This document shows positions 8,505-16,850 of a stretch of 64,000 nt of DNA, piece after piece. The stretch is from assembly GCF_900101905.1 (NCBI RefSeq), contig NZ_FNAJ01000002.1, positions 558,001 through 622,000 of the forward strand. The letters are read 5' to 3'. Every line of letters starts with the position of its first letter. Within the stretch, counting starts at the first letter, position 1. The stretch is from Myxococcus virescens. GTDB taxonomy: Bacteria > Myxococcota > Myxococcia > Myxococcales > Myxococcaceae. The notes beneath the pieces were generated by a model. That model saw nothing but the letters and a program-made list of their open reading frames with translations, was not told the origin of the DNA and did not search any database. A program made the translations under genes and the position numbers.

Positions 8505-9506
8505 TCAGCTCGACTCGCCCAGGCTGAGGCGCTTGCTGCCCACGCCGTTCTTGTCCGCGAAGGACGCGGTGCGCTCGCGGTTGAGGTGAGCCAGGGCGTC
8601 ACGCTCCTTCTGTCCGCCCACGTCCGGGCGGTTCTCCAGCGCGAAGATGCCGCCGCTGCCGTGGTGCTCCTTGCCGGCCTGGACCGCGCTCTCCAAGTCC
8701 CTGGCGGACACCCAGTACTCGCCATTGACGGGGTCCTTCACGCGGAACAGGTCGTCCGACGTGTCGGCCGTCCCGTTGCTGTTGACGCCGTCGATGGTGA
8801 CCCAGTGGAGCTGGCCCGGCCCGTTGCGCCGTTGCTCGGGTGCGAGCGCGCCGTTGAGGATGGCATTGGCGTCCACGAGCGCCAGGCCGAACTGACCGGC
8901 CTTCATCACCTTGCTCATCGCCGCCGCGTCGAAGTCGGCGAAGCCGTCCGTGACTTCGATGCCCAGGCCCCCCAGCGCGGTCGCCATCTCCGTGGGCGTG
9001 GCGCCATCATCCAGGTTGACGTCCACCGGGGCGTGGACGGACCGGGCGCGGCTGACCTGCGACGCGCGCTCGCGGACCGTCGCTCGCTCCTGCTTCTCGC
9101 ACAGGCTGCCCTTCGTCACGCTGCGGCTCGCCCGGCTCAGGAAGGCCAGCGTCGCCTCGCCGCAGCCCGTGTCCGAGCTCTGCGCGATGACCGACGCGGT
9201 GGGCGCCCAGCCCTTGTCGGCCTGCGCCTGCGCCGCTTCATTCTCGGGTGCCAGGTCTCGCAGGAAGGGAAGCTCGCTGGTCCCCGTGGCGTCCGGCACC
9301 GACAGCCGCGGCACGCCCTTGGCCGCGGGCTTCGTGTCCTGGAAGGTGTCCCGCTCCAGACGAGGCATCGCCGGGGCGGGGCTGCTCACCGGCCTGGCGG
9401 GTGACGTCTCCATGGGCGTCCTGGCGTCCTTCAACACGGCCGGATGGATGGGCTTGGACAGGGCCTGCGGCGCTGAGTTGAACATGGTGGTGACAATCCT
9501 GGTCAC
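8505..9506 (-). CDS. Papain-like/C39-like cysteine peptidase candidate
   Basis: A 333-residue protein starting at GTG 9506, which is preceded by a good AGGGAGGG site; an internal ATG (9485) is an alternative. After a Pro/Ala-rich N-terminal ~90 residues there is a segment with Gln109 and Cys115 (SSDTGCGEAT), then His234 (QLHWVTIDG) and Asp258 (VKDPVNG). This order and spacing matches the oxyanion Gln, nucleophile Cys, His and Asp of C39-like peptidases. No classical signal peptide is visible. It could be a toxin or effector, or a self-processing protein; the neighbourhood does not tell. The catalytic assignment is from motif reading only. Confidence 0.6.
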   Translation of the reverse strand: MTRIVTTMFNSAPQALSKPIHPAVLKDARTPMETSPARPVSSPAPAMPRLERDTFQDTKPAAKGVPRLSVPDATGTSELPFLRDLAPENEAAQAQADKGWAPTASVIAQSSDTGCGEATLAFLSRASRSVTKGSLCEKQERATVRERASQVSRARSVHAPVDVNLDDGATPTEMATALGGLGIEVTDGFADFDAAAMSKVMKAGQFGLALVDANAILNGALAPEQRRNGPGQLHWVTIDGVNSNGTADTSDDLFRVKDPVNGEYWVSARDLESAVQAGKEHHGSGGIFALENRPDVGGQKERDALAHLNRERTASFADKNGVGSKRLSLGESS

Positions 9507-9622
9507 GGCGGACCCTCCCTGACTTCCTTCGCCTGTTCGCATTATCGGCGGCATGTGTGTGTTGTTGCGCGTGAATCCTTCATGGGCGCAGGGAGTCGCT
9601 CGCTTCCCGGTACACTTGCGTC

Positions 9623-12397
9623 ATGGCCAACACCGATGACCGGGGCTCGGGTGCTGATGATTCGCCAGAGCTGTCCACGCAGGTCGTGTCAGCGGATGTG
9701 CAGGGGACGCCGCATGCGGCGGAGTCTTCCTCCGCGCGCGACGCGCCTGGGGAGTGGCGTTCGCGGAGCCCGCTGGGCCAGCGGGTGGGGCGCTTCATCC
9801 CGTTGAAGCTGCTGGGGCAGGGCGGCATGGGTGCGGTGTTCGCGGCCTATGACCCGGACCTGGACCGCAAGGTGGCGCTCAAGTTGTTGAGCGTGGAGGC
9901 CCGCTCCGCGGACGAGGAGGGCGGGCGTGCCCGGCTGCTCCGCGAGGCGCAGGCCATGGCGCGTGTCTCCCATCCCAATGTCATTCCCATCTACGAGGTG
10001 GGCACCTGGGACGCGCAGGTCTTCTTCACCATGGAGTGCGTGGCCGGTGGCACGCTGGCGGACTGGCGGCGGGAGAAGCCCCGTTCCTGGCGCGAGGTGC
10101 TGGAGAAGTACCTGCAAGCGGGACGTGGGTTGGAGGCCGCGCACGCGGCGGGGCTGGTGCACCGCGACTTCAAGCCCGCCAACGTGCTGGTGGGGCGTGA
10201 CGGGCGCGTCTGCGTCACGGACTTCGGCCTGGCGCGTCCCGTGGACAACCTGCCTCTGGACGAACAGCCCACGCTGGCGCGCGTGCGCGACGCCTCGGAG
10301 ACGTCGCGCCCGCTGCATGACCCGCTCACCGAAACGGGCGTCGTCCTGGGCACGCCGCCGTTCATGTCCCCCGAACAGTTCCGCGGCGAGTCCCTGGACG
10401 CGCGCTCGGACCAGTTCAGCTTCTGCGCGGCGCTGTACCGAGCGCTCTACAACCAGCGCCCCTTCGACCCCGACGAGCTCTCGCGTGCCGCGAAGGCGCT
10501 GAGGTCCGCACCCGCGAAGGTGACGGCGCCGTTGGAGCGAGCCGGGCGGGAGCCCTCGCCCATCCACGAGCCGCCGAGCGACGCCCGCGTCCCCGCCTGG
10601 GTGCGGCGCGCCGTGATGCGGGGGTTGTCACTGGAGCCGGAGGCGCGCTTCGCCTCCATGGGGGCGCTGCTGGAGGCGCTGTCGCAAGAGCAGCAGCGCG
10701 CACGGGCCCGCAAGGCGGGAGGGATGGCCGCGGCCACGGTGGCGCTGGTGGGCGCGGTGGGCGGTGGGCTGTGGTTTCAGTCCAGCGTCTGCGCGGGCGC
10801 GGAGGGGCTGCTGGCGGACAGTTGGGGGGCCGAGGCGAAGCAGCGACTGGCCTCGGCCTTTGCGGCCACGGGCAGCCCCCTGGCGGGGGACATGGCGGGC
10901 CGGGTGGGGCAGGTGTTGGATGCCTATGCCAGCAATTGGGTGCGGCAGCACACCGACGCGTGCGAGGCCACGCGCCTGCACGAAGTGCAGCCGGAGGCGC
11001 TGTTCACCCAGCGCGTGGTGTGTCTGGAGCGGCGGCACAAGGATTTGCGCGCGCTGGTGGGCGCCCTGTCCCAGGTGGACAAGGCGGGCGTGGAGAAGAC
11101 GCTGGACGCGGCGTATGCGCTGCCTTCGCCCGAGGACTGCGCGGACGTGGAGGCGCTGGCGAGCCAGCAGCCCCGACCCGCGGACCCGGCGATGCGCGCG
11201 GAGCTGGAGTCATTGGAGGGCGCGCTGTCGGAGGTGAAGGCGCTGGTGGACACCAGCCGTTATCCCCAGGCCCTGGCGGCGGCGAACGTGGTGGAGTCGC
11301 GGGTGTTGGCCGCGCGGTACGCGCCGCTGACGGCGGAGCTGCGCTTCCACCAGGGATGGCTCCAGGCCGTGCTGGGGGAGAAGGAGAAGGGCGCGGGGCT
11401 GCTGGAGCAGGCCGTCTATGACGCCACGTCGGGCCGGGCGGACCGGCTGGAGGTCTCCATTCTCAACAAGTTGCTCTACGTGGAAGGGGAGCGCGAACGC
11501 TTCGAGCACGCCTCTCAATGGGCACGCCTGGGCAAGGCGACCCTCCAGCGGCTGGGCGGGGACGCGGTGTTGCGGGGCGACCTGCTGGTGAACGAGGCCA
11601 ACATCGCGTTGATGCGCGGTCAGACGGAAGACGCCCGGGCGTTGCTGGAGGAAGCCAACACCGTGCTGGCGGACGCGCTGGTGCCGGGCCATCCGAAGCG
11701 CGCGCGGGTGACGTTCTCACTGGGGCGGGTGCTGCTGGAGGTGGGGGCCTTCCCGGAGGCCGTGCGGGTGATGGAGGAGGCGCTGCGCCAGACGGAGGCG
11801 GCGGTGGGGCCTCGGCACCTGGACGTGGCTCGGCGCCACCAGGGCCTGTCCATGGCGCTGCGCGAGCAGCGGGAGTTCGCGCGGGCCTTGGCGCATGCCC
11901 GGGCCTCCGTGGCGCTGCACCGCGAGCTGCTGGGCGACAGTCACCTGAAGCTGGCGGAGGCGCTCGACGAGGAGGGCATGAGCCTGCTCGCGCTGGGCCG
12001 CCACGAAGAGGCGCTGAAAGTCTATGAGGCGGCGCTGGCGGTGAAGCGCGCCCAACTGGGGCCCGACGACGAGGACCTCCAGTACTCCTACGACGGCGTG
12101 GGGCAGGCCCTGCTGGGACTGGGGCGCACGCGCGAGGCGCTGGCGCCGCTGCGCAAGGCGGTGGCCTTCACGGGCGCGCAGGAGGACTCGCTGGGGGAGT
12201 CGGGCTTCGCGCTCGCGCGGGCGCTGTGGAAGGAAGGGCAGGGTGTGGAGGCGCGGACCGAGGCGGCGAAGGCGCGTGAGCGCTTCACGGCCTCGGGCCG
12301 GACGCTCCAGGCCGAGGCGGTGCGGGCGTGGTTGGACGCGCTGCCTCCGGAGACGAAGGCGAAGCCCACCCGTCCCCAGCAGCGGAGGCGCCGCTAG
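9623..12397 (+). CDS. Ser/Thr protein kinase with transmembrane segment and TPR sensor region
   Basis: A 924-residue protein. The kinase domain (about 58-350) has the glycine loop GQGGMG, Lys87 (VALK), HRDFKPAN (180-187), DFGLA (200-204) and the GTPPFMSPEQ activation segment, so it looks active. A transmembrane helix follows (about 366-385), then a large C-terminal part rich in 34-residue-like TPR helices (about 600-900) that would face the periplasm if the kinase is cytoplasmic. Many myxobacterial kinases have this form. The very Lys/Arg-rich C-terminal end (RPQQRRRR) is notable. It is divergent from the C39-like gene. Confidence 0.93.
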   Translation: MANTDDRGSGADDSPELSTQVVSADVQGTPHAAESSSARDAPGEWRSRSPLGQRVGRFIPLKLLGQGGMGAVFAAYDPDLDRKVALKLLSVEARSADEEGGRARLLREAQAMARVSHPNVIPIYEVGTWDAQVFFTMECVAGGTLADWRREKPRSWREVLEKYLQAGRGLEAAHAAGLVHRDFKPANVLVGRDGRVCVTDFGLARPVDNLPLDEQPTLARVRDASETSRPLHDPLTETGVVLGTPPFMSPEQFRGESLDARSDQFSFCAALYRALYNQRPFDPDELSRAAKALRSAPAKVTAPLERAGREPSPIHEPPSDARVPAWVRRAVMRGLSLEPEARFASMGALLEALSQEQQRARARKAGGMAAATVALVGAVGGGLWFQSSVCAGAEGLLADSWGAEAKQRLASAFAATGSPLAGDMAGRVGQVLDAYASNWVRQHTDACEATRLHEVQPEALFTQRVVCLERRHKDLRALVGALSQVDKAGVEKTLDAAYALPSPEDCADVEALASQQPRPADPAMRAELESLEGALSEVKALVDTSRYPQALAAANVVESRVLAARYAPLTAELRFHQGWLQAVLGEKEKGAGLLEQAVYDATSGRADRLEVSILNKLLYVEGERERFEHASQWARLGKATLQRLGGDAVLRGDLLVNEANIALMRGQTEDARALLEEANTVLADALVPGHPKRARVTFSLGRVLLEVGAFPEAVRVMEEALRQTEAAVGPRHLDVARRHQGLSMALREQREFARALAHARASVALHRELLGDSHLKLAEALDEEGMSLLALGRHEEALKVYEAALAVKRAQLGPDDEDLQYSYDGVGQALLGLGRTREALAPLRKAVAFTGAQEDSLGESGFALARALWKEGQGVEARTEAAKARERFTASGRTLQAEAVRAWLDALPPETKAKPTRPQQRRRR

Positions 12398-12416
12398 GGA
12401 CGGGACGTGCCGTGGC

Positions 12417-14036
12417 TCACGGCGTGGTGAAGAGGGAGCTGATGGTGTCCGCCATGTGGAGGGGGAGCTTCTCGAAGATGGTGAAGGGCTCTCGCGTCAC
12501 CTCCTGATGCGGGCTGTCCAGGGCCGTGACCCTCACCGAGTAGATGGCGTTGGGCGCCAGCGTTCCCACGGGCAGCCGGACCTCGGTGGCCGTGCCCGGC
12601 AGGTAGAGGGCCGTCTGGGTCGACGCGCTGGTGTTGACGTAGCGAATCAGGCTCACCCGATAGGCGGTAGGCGCGCCGTTCGCGGGTGGCTTCCAGGTGA
12701 TGATGGGGCTGGTGTTGCCCACCACGCGCTGGGACGTCGCCGGAATGCCGTCGATGGACAGCGCGCGCGGAGGCGTCAGCGCGGGCGTGATGGGGCTCGC
12801 CACCAGGTTCTCCACATAGTCCGACGTCATGAGCGAGCCCGTCACGCTTCGCGTGATGGTGGTGTTGCCCGGCAGGGGCTCCAGGATGCGGTACTGATAG
12901 GTGGCGGTGCCCACGGGGCGCCACGACGAAGGGTAGGGGTTTCCATACGGCAACCGGTCAGCGATCGTGTGAGAGGTGCCAGGCGGGAGCAGGAGGCTGA
13001 AGAGCTCCCCCGAGTAGCCGACCCAGCCCTCCTGGGGGCCGTGGGCCGAGGGCTCGATGTAGAAGGACGGCGTGCGCGCCATCGCGGCGGGGTGGATTTC
13101 GGTGGCGACGGAGGCGTAGTTGCCCAGGCGCCACTCAAAGGAGACGTCCGTCATGGGGACGTCCTGCATGGCGCCGATGATGACGAGCGGCGTCACCCCA
13201 TCCGCGGTGAAGTTGAAGGCAGGCAGTTGCGCGCTGCGGACGAGGGCCGAGGCAACCAGGGGTTCACCGTTCGGAAGCGGTTTTCCGAAGACGTTCGTGA
13301 GTTGATTCACGTACAGCCGGTCCCCCTTCGCCGCTTCGAAGACGGGGAAGTTGCCCGACAGGCCGTAGGCCTGCGCGTCCTGCGCGTCCAGTTGCGTCTG
13401 GCCCACGGCGACGTAGTCGTTGGTGTACACCTCCGCCGAGAGGTCGACCTGCCCGGAGACAATCTGCAGCCGGCTGCCACCGCTGTACCCGACGGAATCC
13501 TGCCAGGGGGCGAGGTTCGTGAGGTTCAGGTACGCGGGCGTCATGGAGTGAGACGTCGCGACGGCGTCCTGACGTCCCAGATAATGACGGCCAATCTCCA
13601 CACGCCGCTCGTCGGTGACGACATAGGCGCTCCCCGTCTTCAGGTAGTATTCCCCCTGAGGCACGCTGGGAAAGCGATAGCCCTCCGATGAGGGCGCGCC
13701 GGTGTAGCGCGTGAAGCCGGTCCGGGTGCGGACGAGCAGCTCGGGAGGATTGGAGGACAGGTCCTTGCTCCGGACCGCGACGCCCACGGAGGTGTAGAAG
13801 CGCTCGGTGTGGGTGATGATGACGTCGCCCGAGTCAACATCATCCATTTCGCCGGGGGCATCGTCTTCGCCAGTGGGCTGACCCGTCCAGGTCCCGTCCT
13901 CCCCTGGGATGCCGTTGGGTGACGCTGGTGGTGGATTGTCTTTGGGGTCGTTGGTGACATCCGGTCCATTGTCGGCACAGCCCGACAAGACAAGGCACAT
14001 CGAGACACACGCCACTCCGAGGCGATACATGCGCAT
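12417..14036 (-). CDS. Large lipoprotein with C-terminal fibronectin type III-like domain
   Basis: A 539-residue protein with a lipobox VLSGC (Cys20). A short Asp/Asn/Pro-rich linker follows, then a long beta-rich region I do not recognise. The C-terminal ~100 residues (about 425-520) look like a fibronectin type III fold: a W-K-P-P strand, a Y-R-V-S strand and a Y-S-V-R-V-T-A-L-D strand. ATG 14036 is chosen over a longer frame because it gives the signal peptide; ATG 14030 is a close alternative. It probably sits on the outer envelope. It ends 19 bases from the convergent kinase gene. Confidence 0.72.
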   Translation of the reverse strand: MRMYRLGVACVSMCLVLSGCADNGPDVTNDPKDNPPPASPNGIPGEDGTWTGQPTGEDDAPGEMDDVDSGDVIITHTERFYTSVGVAVRSKDLSSNPPELLVRTRTGFTRYTGAPSSEGYRFPSVPQGEYYLKTGSAYVVTDERRVEIGRHYLGRQDAVATSHSMTPAYLNLTNLAPWQDSVGYSGGSRLQIVSGQVDLSAEVYTNDYVAVGQTQLDAQDAQAYGLSGNFPVFEAAKGDRLYVNQLTNVFGKPLPNGEPLVASALVRSAQLPAFNFTADGVTPLVIIGAMQDVPMTDVSFEWRLGNYASVATEIHPAAMARTPSFYIEPSAHGPQEGWVGYSGELFSLLLPPGTSHTIADRLPYGNPYPSSWRPVGTATYQYRILEPLPGNTTITRSVTGSLMTSDYVENLVASPITPALTPPRALSIDGIPATSQRVVGNTSPIITWKPPANGAPTAYRVSLIRYVNTSASTQTALYLPGTATEVRLPVGTLAPNAIYSVRVTALDSPHQEVTREPFTIFEKLPLHMADTISSLFTTP

Positions 14037-14129
14037 GAGTTCCCACGCTGAAAGGTGATGAGGGACAACTGGCGCGGGAGTCTCGGGGAAGTCAGGCGAT
14101 GTCTGCAACTCAACGCAAGGAAGGTCCAT

Positions 14130-14168
14130 CTTTCCGCCGGGGCTTTAATCCGAAGCCCTGGCGGAAAG
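14130..14168 (-). terminator. Hairpin terminator downstream of the 14181 lipoprotein gene
   Basis: CTTTCCGCC followed by GGGGCTT (14130-14145) pairs with AAGCCC and TGGCGGAAAG (14153-14168), with one G-U and a 7-base loop, giving a 16-pair stem. It begins 12 bases after the stop of the minus-strand gene. There is no real T-run, so Rho-independent action is likely but not certain. Confidence 0.7.
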
Positions 14169-14180
14169 TGGACGCGCTCC

Positions 14181-15545
14181 TCAGGAGTCGTAGCCGTGGT
14201 TGCCCTTGAAGACGAGCACCTTGCCGCTGTCTGGATAGAACAGCACCGCCCACGCCTCGTTGTCGTGGCAGTTGTGGCAGGGCACTTCATACGTCGAAAT
14301 CCAGGCCTGCACTTCGCCGCCGCCGGCAAAGGCATCCACCGCGGCCAGCAGCTGGTCTCCGTCCCGCCAGGGATTGAAGAACAGCACCTGCGACAAGCCG
14401 CTGCGGCCGACGAAGCTCCCCGTGTCCGGGTACGGCAGTTGAGGGTTCAGCGCGGTGAGCTTCGCCATGACGGACTGAATCGTCTTGGGCTCGGTGGGGC
14501 ACTCCGGGATGCTGTACGCGTCCACGGGCTCCAGGTGGTGCCAGCTCATGCCCGTGGAGGTGGAGTTCCACTGGAGGCGCTCCGGCTCCAGGACCGAGGC
14601 GTCAATGGCCGTGAGGGCCAGGGGCGAGGTCGCTCCACCCTCACAGACGCCCGCGTACATGCAGCGGGACACCTGCCGGTAGGTGCCACACGCGGAGAAG
14701 TCCAGTGCGCCCTGTGGCTGCGAATAGACGCACGCGTGCACGGAAGGCAGGCAGGGCTGGCTGGGCCAGACCTCGTAGGCGTCGCCGGACGTGAGCGCCA
14801 GCTCCGTGACGCGCGCGACCAGCCGGGCCGTCTTCTGCGCCGTACCGCCGCCGGTGAGCGCGGCGTTGAAGGTGAGCGGCACGGTGTGCGGGTCGATGGC
14901 CTGATAGACGGCCGGGTACCGCCAGTCGAGCAGGAACTGGCCCGCGCTCACGCGGGTGACCGTCGGGGTCCCATCGGGCGCAGTCACCAGGAGCGAGTTC
15001 GCCGCCGCGCTGACGTGCCCTCGGTAGACGAGGACGTCATCACCATTGCGCACGTAGACGGGGTTGACCTCCGTCTCCACGTAGATGTCGCTGGCGCCAC
15101 GGAAGTCGTAGAAGCGCGGCGCCACCACGATGCGCGCGGTGTACTGGTTCGGCGTGCCTGTGAAGGTGTTGACGGTGATGAAGAGTGGCAGGCCGGAGAG
15201 CACGGTGTTCAGCTCGTGCCCCTCCTTGAGGACGACCTCGAAGCGGCGCTCGCTGATGATGGCCGCCGTGCCGAAGGCGTCGTCCGGGACGAAGCTGAAC
15301 ACATGCTGGAGGTAGCGGTTCGCGGTGGCGCGCAGGACGAGCGCGCGCTCCCCGTCCCGCTCCTCGAAGGTGCCGAGCGTCTCGAAGCTCAGCTCGAGCG
15401 CCCCTTCGGACGCGTAGATACGGGTGGGCGCCGTGGCCTCGGCGGTGACGACGCCGGCTTCGACCACCGGCTCAGAGGCCGTGTCGGCACAGCCAGACGC
15501 CGCGAACGCGGTGAAACATGCGAGAGCAATGCTGCGAAACTGCAT
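14181..15545 (-). CDS. Lipoprotein with a CxxCH motif near the C-terminus
   Basis: A 454-residue protein with signal peptide and lipobox AASGC (Cys19). Most of it is beta-rich sequence without recognisable domains; about ten Cys lie in the second half, in pairs such as PCLPSVHAC and RCMYAGVC, suggesting disulfides. Near the end PCHNCHDNE contains a single C-x-x-C-H, the pattern that binds haem c covalently. One such motif alone is weak evidence for a cytochrome; it may be a metal-binding or disulfide site. A hairpin terminator follows. Confidence 0.7.
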   Translation of the reverse strand: MQFRSIALACFTAFAASGCADTASEPVVEAGVVTAEATAPTRIYASEGALELSFETLGTFEERDGERALVLRATANRYLQHVFSFVPDDAFGTAAIISERRFEVVLKEGHELNTVLSGLPLFITVNTFTGTPNQYTARIVVAPRFYDFRGASDIYVETEVNPVYVRNGDDVLVYRGHVSAAANSLLVTAPDGTPTVTRVSAGQFLLDWRYPAVYQAIDPHTVPLTFNAALTGGGTAQKTARLVARVTELALTSGDAYEVWPSQPCLPSVHACVYSQPQGALDFSACGTYRQVSRCMYAGVCEGGATSPLALTAIDASVLEPERLQWNSTSTGMSWHHLEPVDAYSIPECPTEPKTIQSVMAKLTALNPQLPYPDTGSFVGRSGLSQVLFFNPWRDGDQLLAAVDAFAGGGEVQAWISTYEVPCHNCHDNEAWAVLFYPDSGKVLVFKGNHGYDS

Positions 15546-15593
15546 GCGTATCCTCCAGGTTGAAAACCCGTGGATACCACCTCAACATGACAT

Positions 15594-15636
15594 CTCCGTG
15601 AAACCCGGACCCCGGAGCGGGCCGGGCTCCACGGAG
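15594..15636 (-). terminator. Imperfect hairpin after the 15645 gene
   Basis: CTCCGTG (15594-15600) and CACGGAG (15630-15636) pair on the outside, and CCCGG (15604-15608) with CCGGG (15622-15626) inside. On the minus strand this lies directly after the stop of the carbohydrate-binding lipoprotein gene, the last gene of the long glucan locus, so it may mark the operon end. No T-run follows. Confidence 0.5.
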
Positions 15637-15644
15637 GGGCTGGC

Positions 15645-16289
15645 TCAGTCCGCGGTGAAATACACGTTGTCGAGCAGGAGCGTGTCCGCGGCCGGGCCCG
15701 CGCCAGCGATGAAGACGAACGGCGCCTGCACCGCGTTGAGCTGCAATCCGCCCGCGACGAAGTCCGCCAGCGGAATGGCCAGGTGGTGCCACTGCCCGTC
15801 ATTCGTGTAGCCGTACCGTGACGCGGGGAGCTGGACGCTCTGGTCGTCGTTCATGCCAATGGACACGTTGGCGAAGCCCGGGTCGGCCGAGTTGAGGCTC
15901 ACGTGCAGTGTCGTCCAGCCATCCAGGTTGCGCGGGGTGCTCCAGTGCACGCCGAAGCCCAGCCACGTCTTGCCCGCGTGCACCACCAGGTCGGACTGGC
16001 GGCCCTCGATGCGCGTGGTGGAGGGCTCCAGGGAGAGCGTGCCGTCGTAGAGGTGGATGTGCACGGTGGTGTTGTCCACCGGGATGTCCTGGGAGCGGCC
16101 CCCCTCGTAGAAACCCACGCCCAGGCGCCGCTGACCTTCCACATAGGGGGAGGGGCCCGGGAGCGCCTCGTCGTTGGGTTCTCCGCCCGCGTCGGGCCGG
16201 TTGTAGCCCTGGTCCGTGTAGTCCGGCACGCCCGGGTCGGGACGGCAGCCCGCCAGGAGCATGAGCACCGCGAAGCCCGCGCGCCTCAT
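15645..16289 (-). CDS. Lipoprotein with a carbohydrate-binding-like beta-sandwich
   Basis: A 214-residue protein with lipobox LLAGC (Cys15) and a Gly/Pro/Asp linker. The rest looks like a jelly-roll domain, with a W-T-T-L-H-V-S-L strand, a W-H-H-L-A-I-P-L-A-D-F strand and a final L-L-L-D-N-V-Y-F strand. These are typical of carbohydrate-binding modules of polysaccharide-degrading systems. Start ATG 16289 overlaps the upstream stop by 4 bases (ATGA), so the two are coupled. Its ending resembles that of the 28900 lipoprotein at the other end of the locus, so the two may bind the same glycan. Confidence 0.72.
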   Translation of the reverse strand: MRRAGFAVLMLLAGCRPDPGVPDYTDQGYNRPDAGGEPNDEALPGPSPYVEGQRRLGVGFYEGGRSQDIPVDNTTVHIHLYDGTLSLEPSTTRIEGRQSDLVVHAGKTWLGFGVHWSTPRNLDGWTTLHVSLNSADPGFANVSIGMNDDQSVQLPASRYGYTNDGQWHHLAIPLADFVAGGLQLNAVQAPFVFIAGAGPAADTLLLDNVYFTAD

Positions 16290-16840
16290 GGCCGCACCGC
16301 CCGGTCTCCGCCGCCAGCCGTGCTCATCAACACCCAACCGCCTTGCACCGCGCCTCCCATCTCCACGATGCCCTTGTACGCGGGCGTCGCCAGGTCATAG
16401 GCGTAGGTGCCCGTGGCGTCGTACGTCACCGCGTCCGGGAAGGAATCGAGCATCGTTTGATAGGCGCGGATGGCCTGGAGCCGCACCTGCGGCAGGTCCT
16501 CCTGACGCGCCTCACCGTTCTGGTAGATGGCGAGCAGGTTGTTGCCTACGTAGAACTGGGCCTCGCCGCCCGGCTCGCGGGCCAGCAACGTGGCCCACGA
16601 ATAGAACGCGGCCACGTTGCCGGCGCGGGATTCGATGTCCCACTTCGTCTCCGCGCCGGGCGTGCTGCTTCGGAACGGATTGTTCGGGTCGTCCAGCACG
16701 GACTGGTCCGGGTAGATGCCGACGTCCGGGCTGTGGAACTGGAGCGTGAGCCCGTCCAGGGATTCGCCATACACGAAGCTGGCGGGGTCGTAGCAGCCGG
16801 TGACGACTCCGGCGCAGGCCAGCAGAAGCCACGTCTTCAT
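16286..16840 (-). CDS. Lipoprotein of unknown function in the glucan locus
   Basis: A 184-residue protein with signal peptide and lipobox VVTGC (Cys16). The mature protein is mixed alpha/beta with no Cys beyond the lipidated one. I do not recognise the family. Start ATG 16840 gives the signal peptide. It lies 10 bases after the enzyme/barrel fusion gene and overlaps the next lipoprotein by 4 bases, so it belongs to the same transcription unit. By position it could help surface display or glycan binding, which is inference. Confidence 0.7.
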   Translation of the reverse strand: MKTWLLLACAGVVTGCYDPASFVYGESLDGLTLQFHSPDVGIYPDQSVLDDPNNPFRSSTPGAETKWDIESRAGNVAAFYSWATLLAREPGGEAQFYVGNNLLAIYQNGEARQEDLPQVRLQAIRAYQTMLDSFPDAVTYDATGTYAYDLATPAYKGIVEMGGAVQGGWVLMSTAGGGDRAVRP

Positions 16841-16850
16841 ACGTCCTCCG

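Noticed and set aside
14181-15545. Multi-haem c-type cytochrome
   Set aside because: Only one CxxCH is present in 454 residues; the other Cys fit disulfides better.
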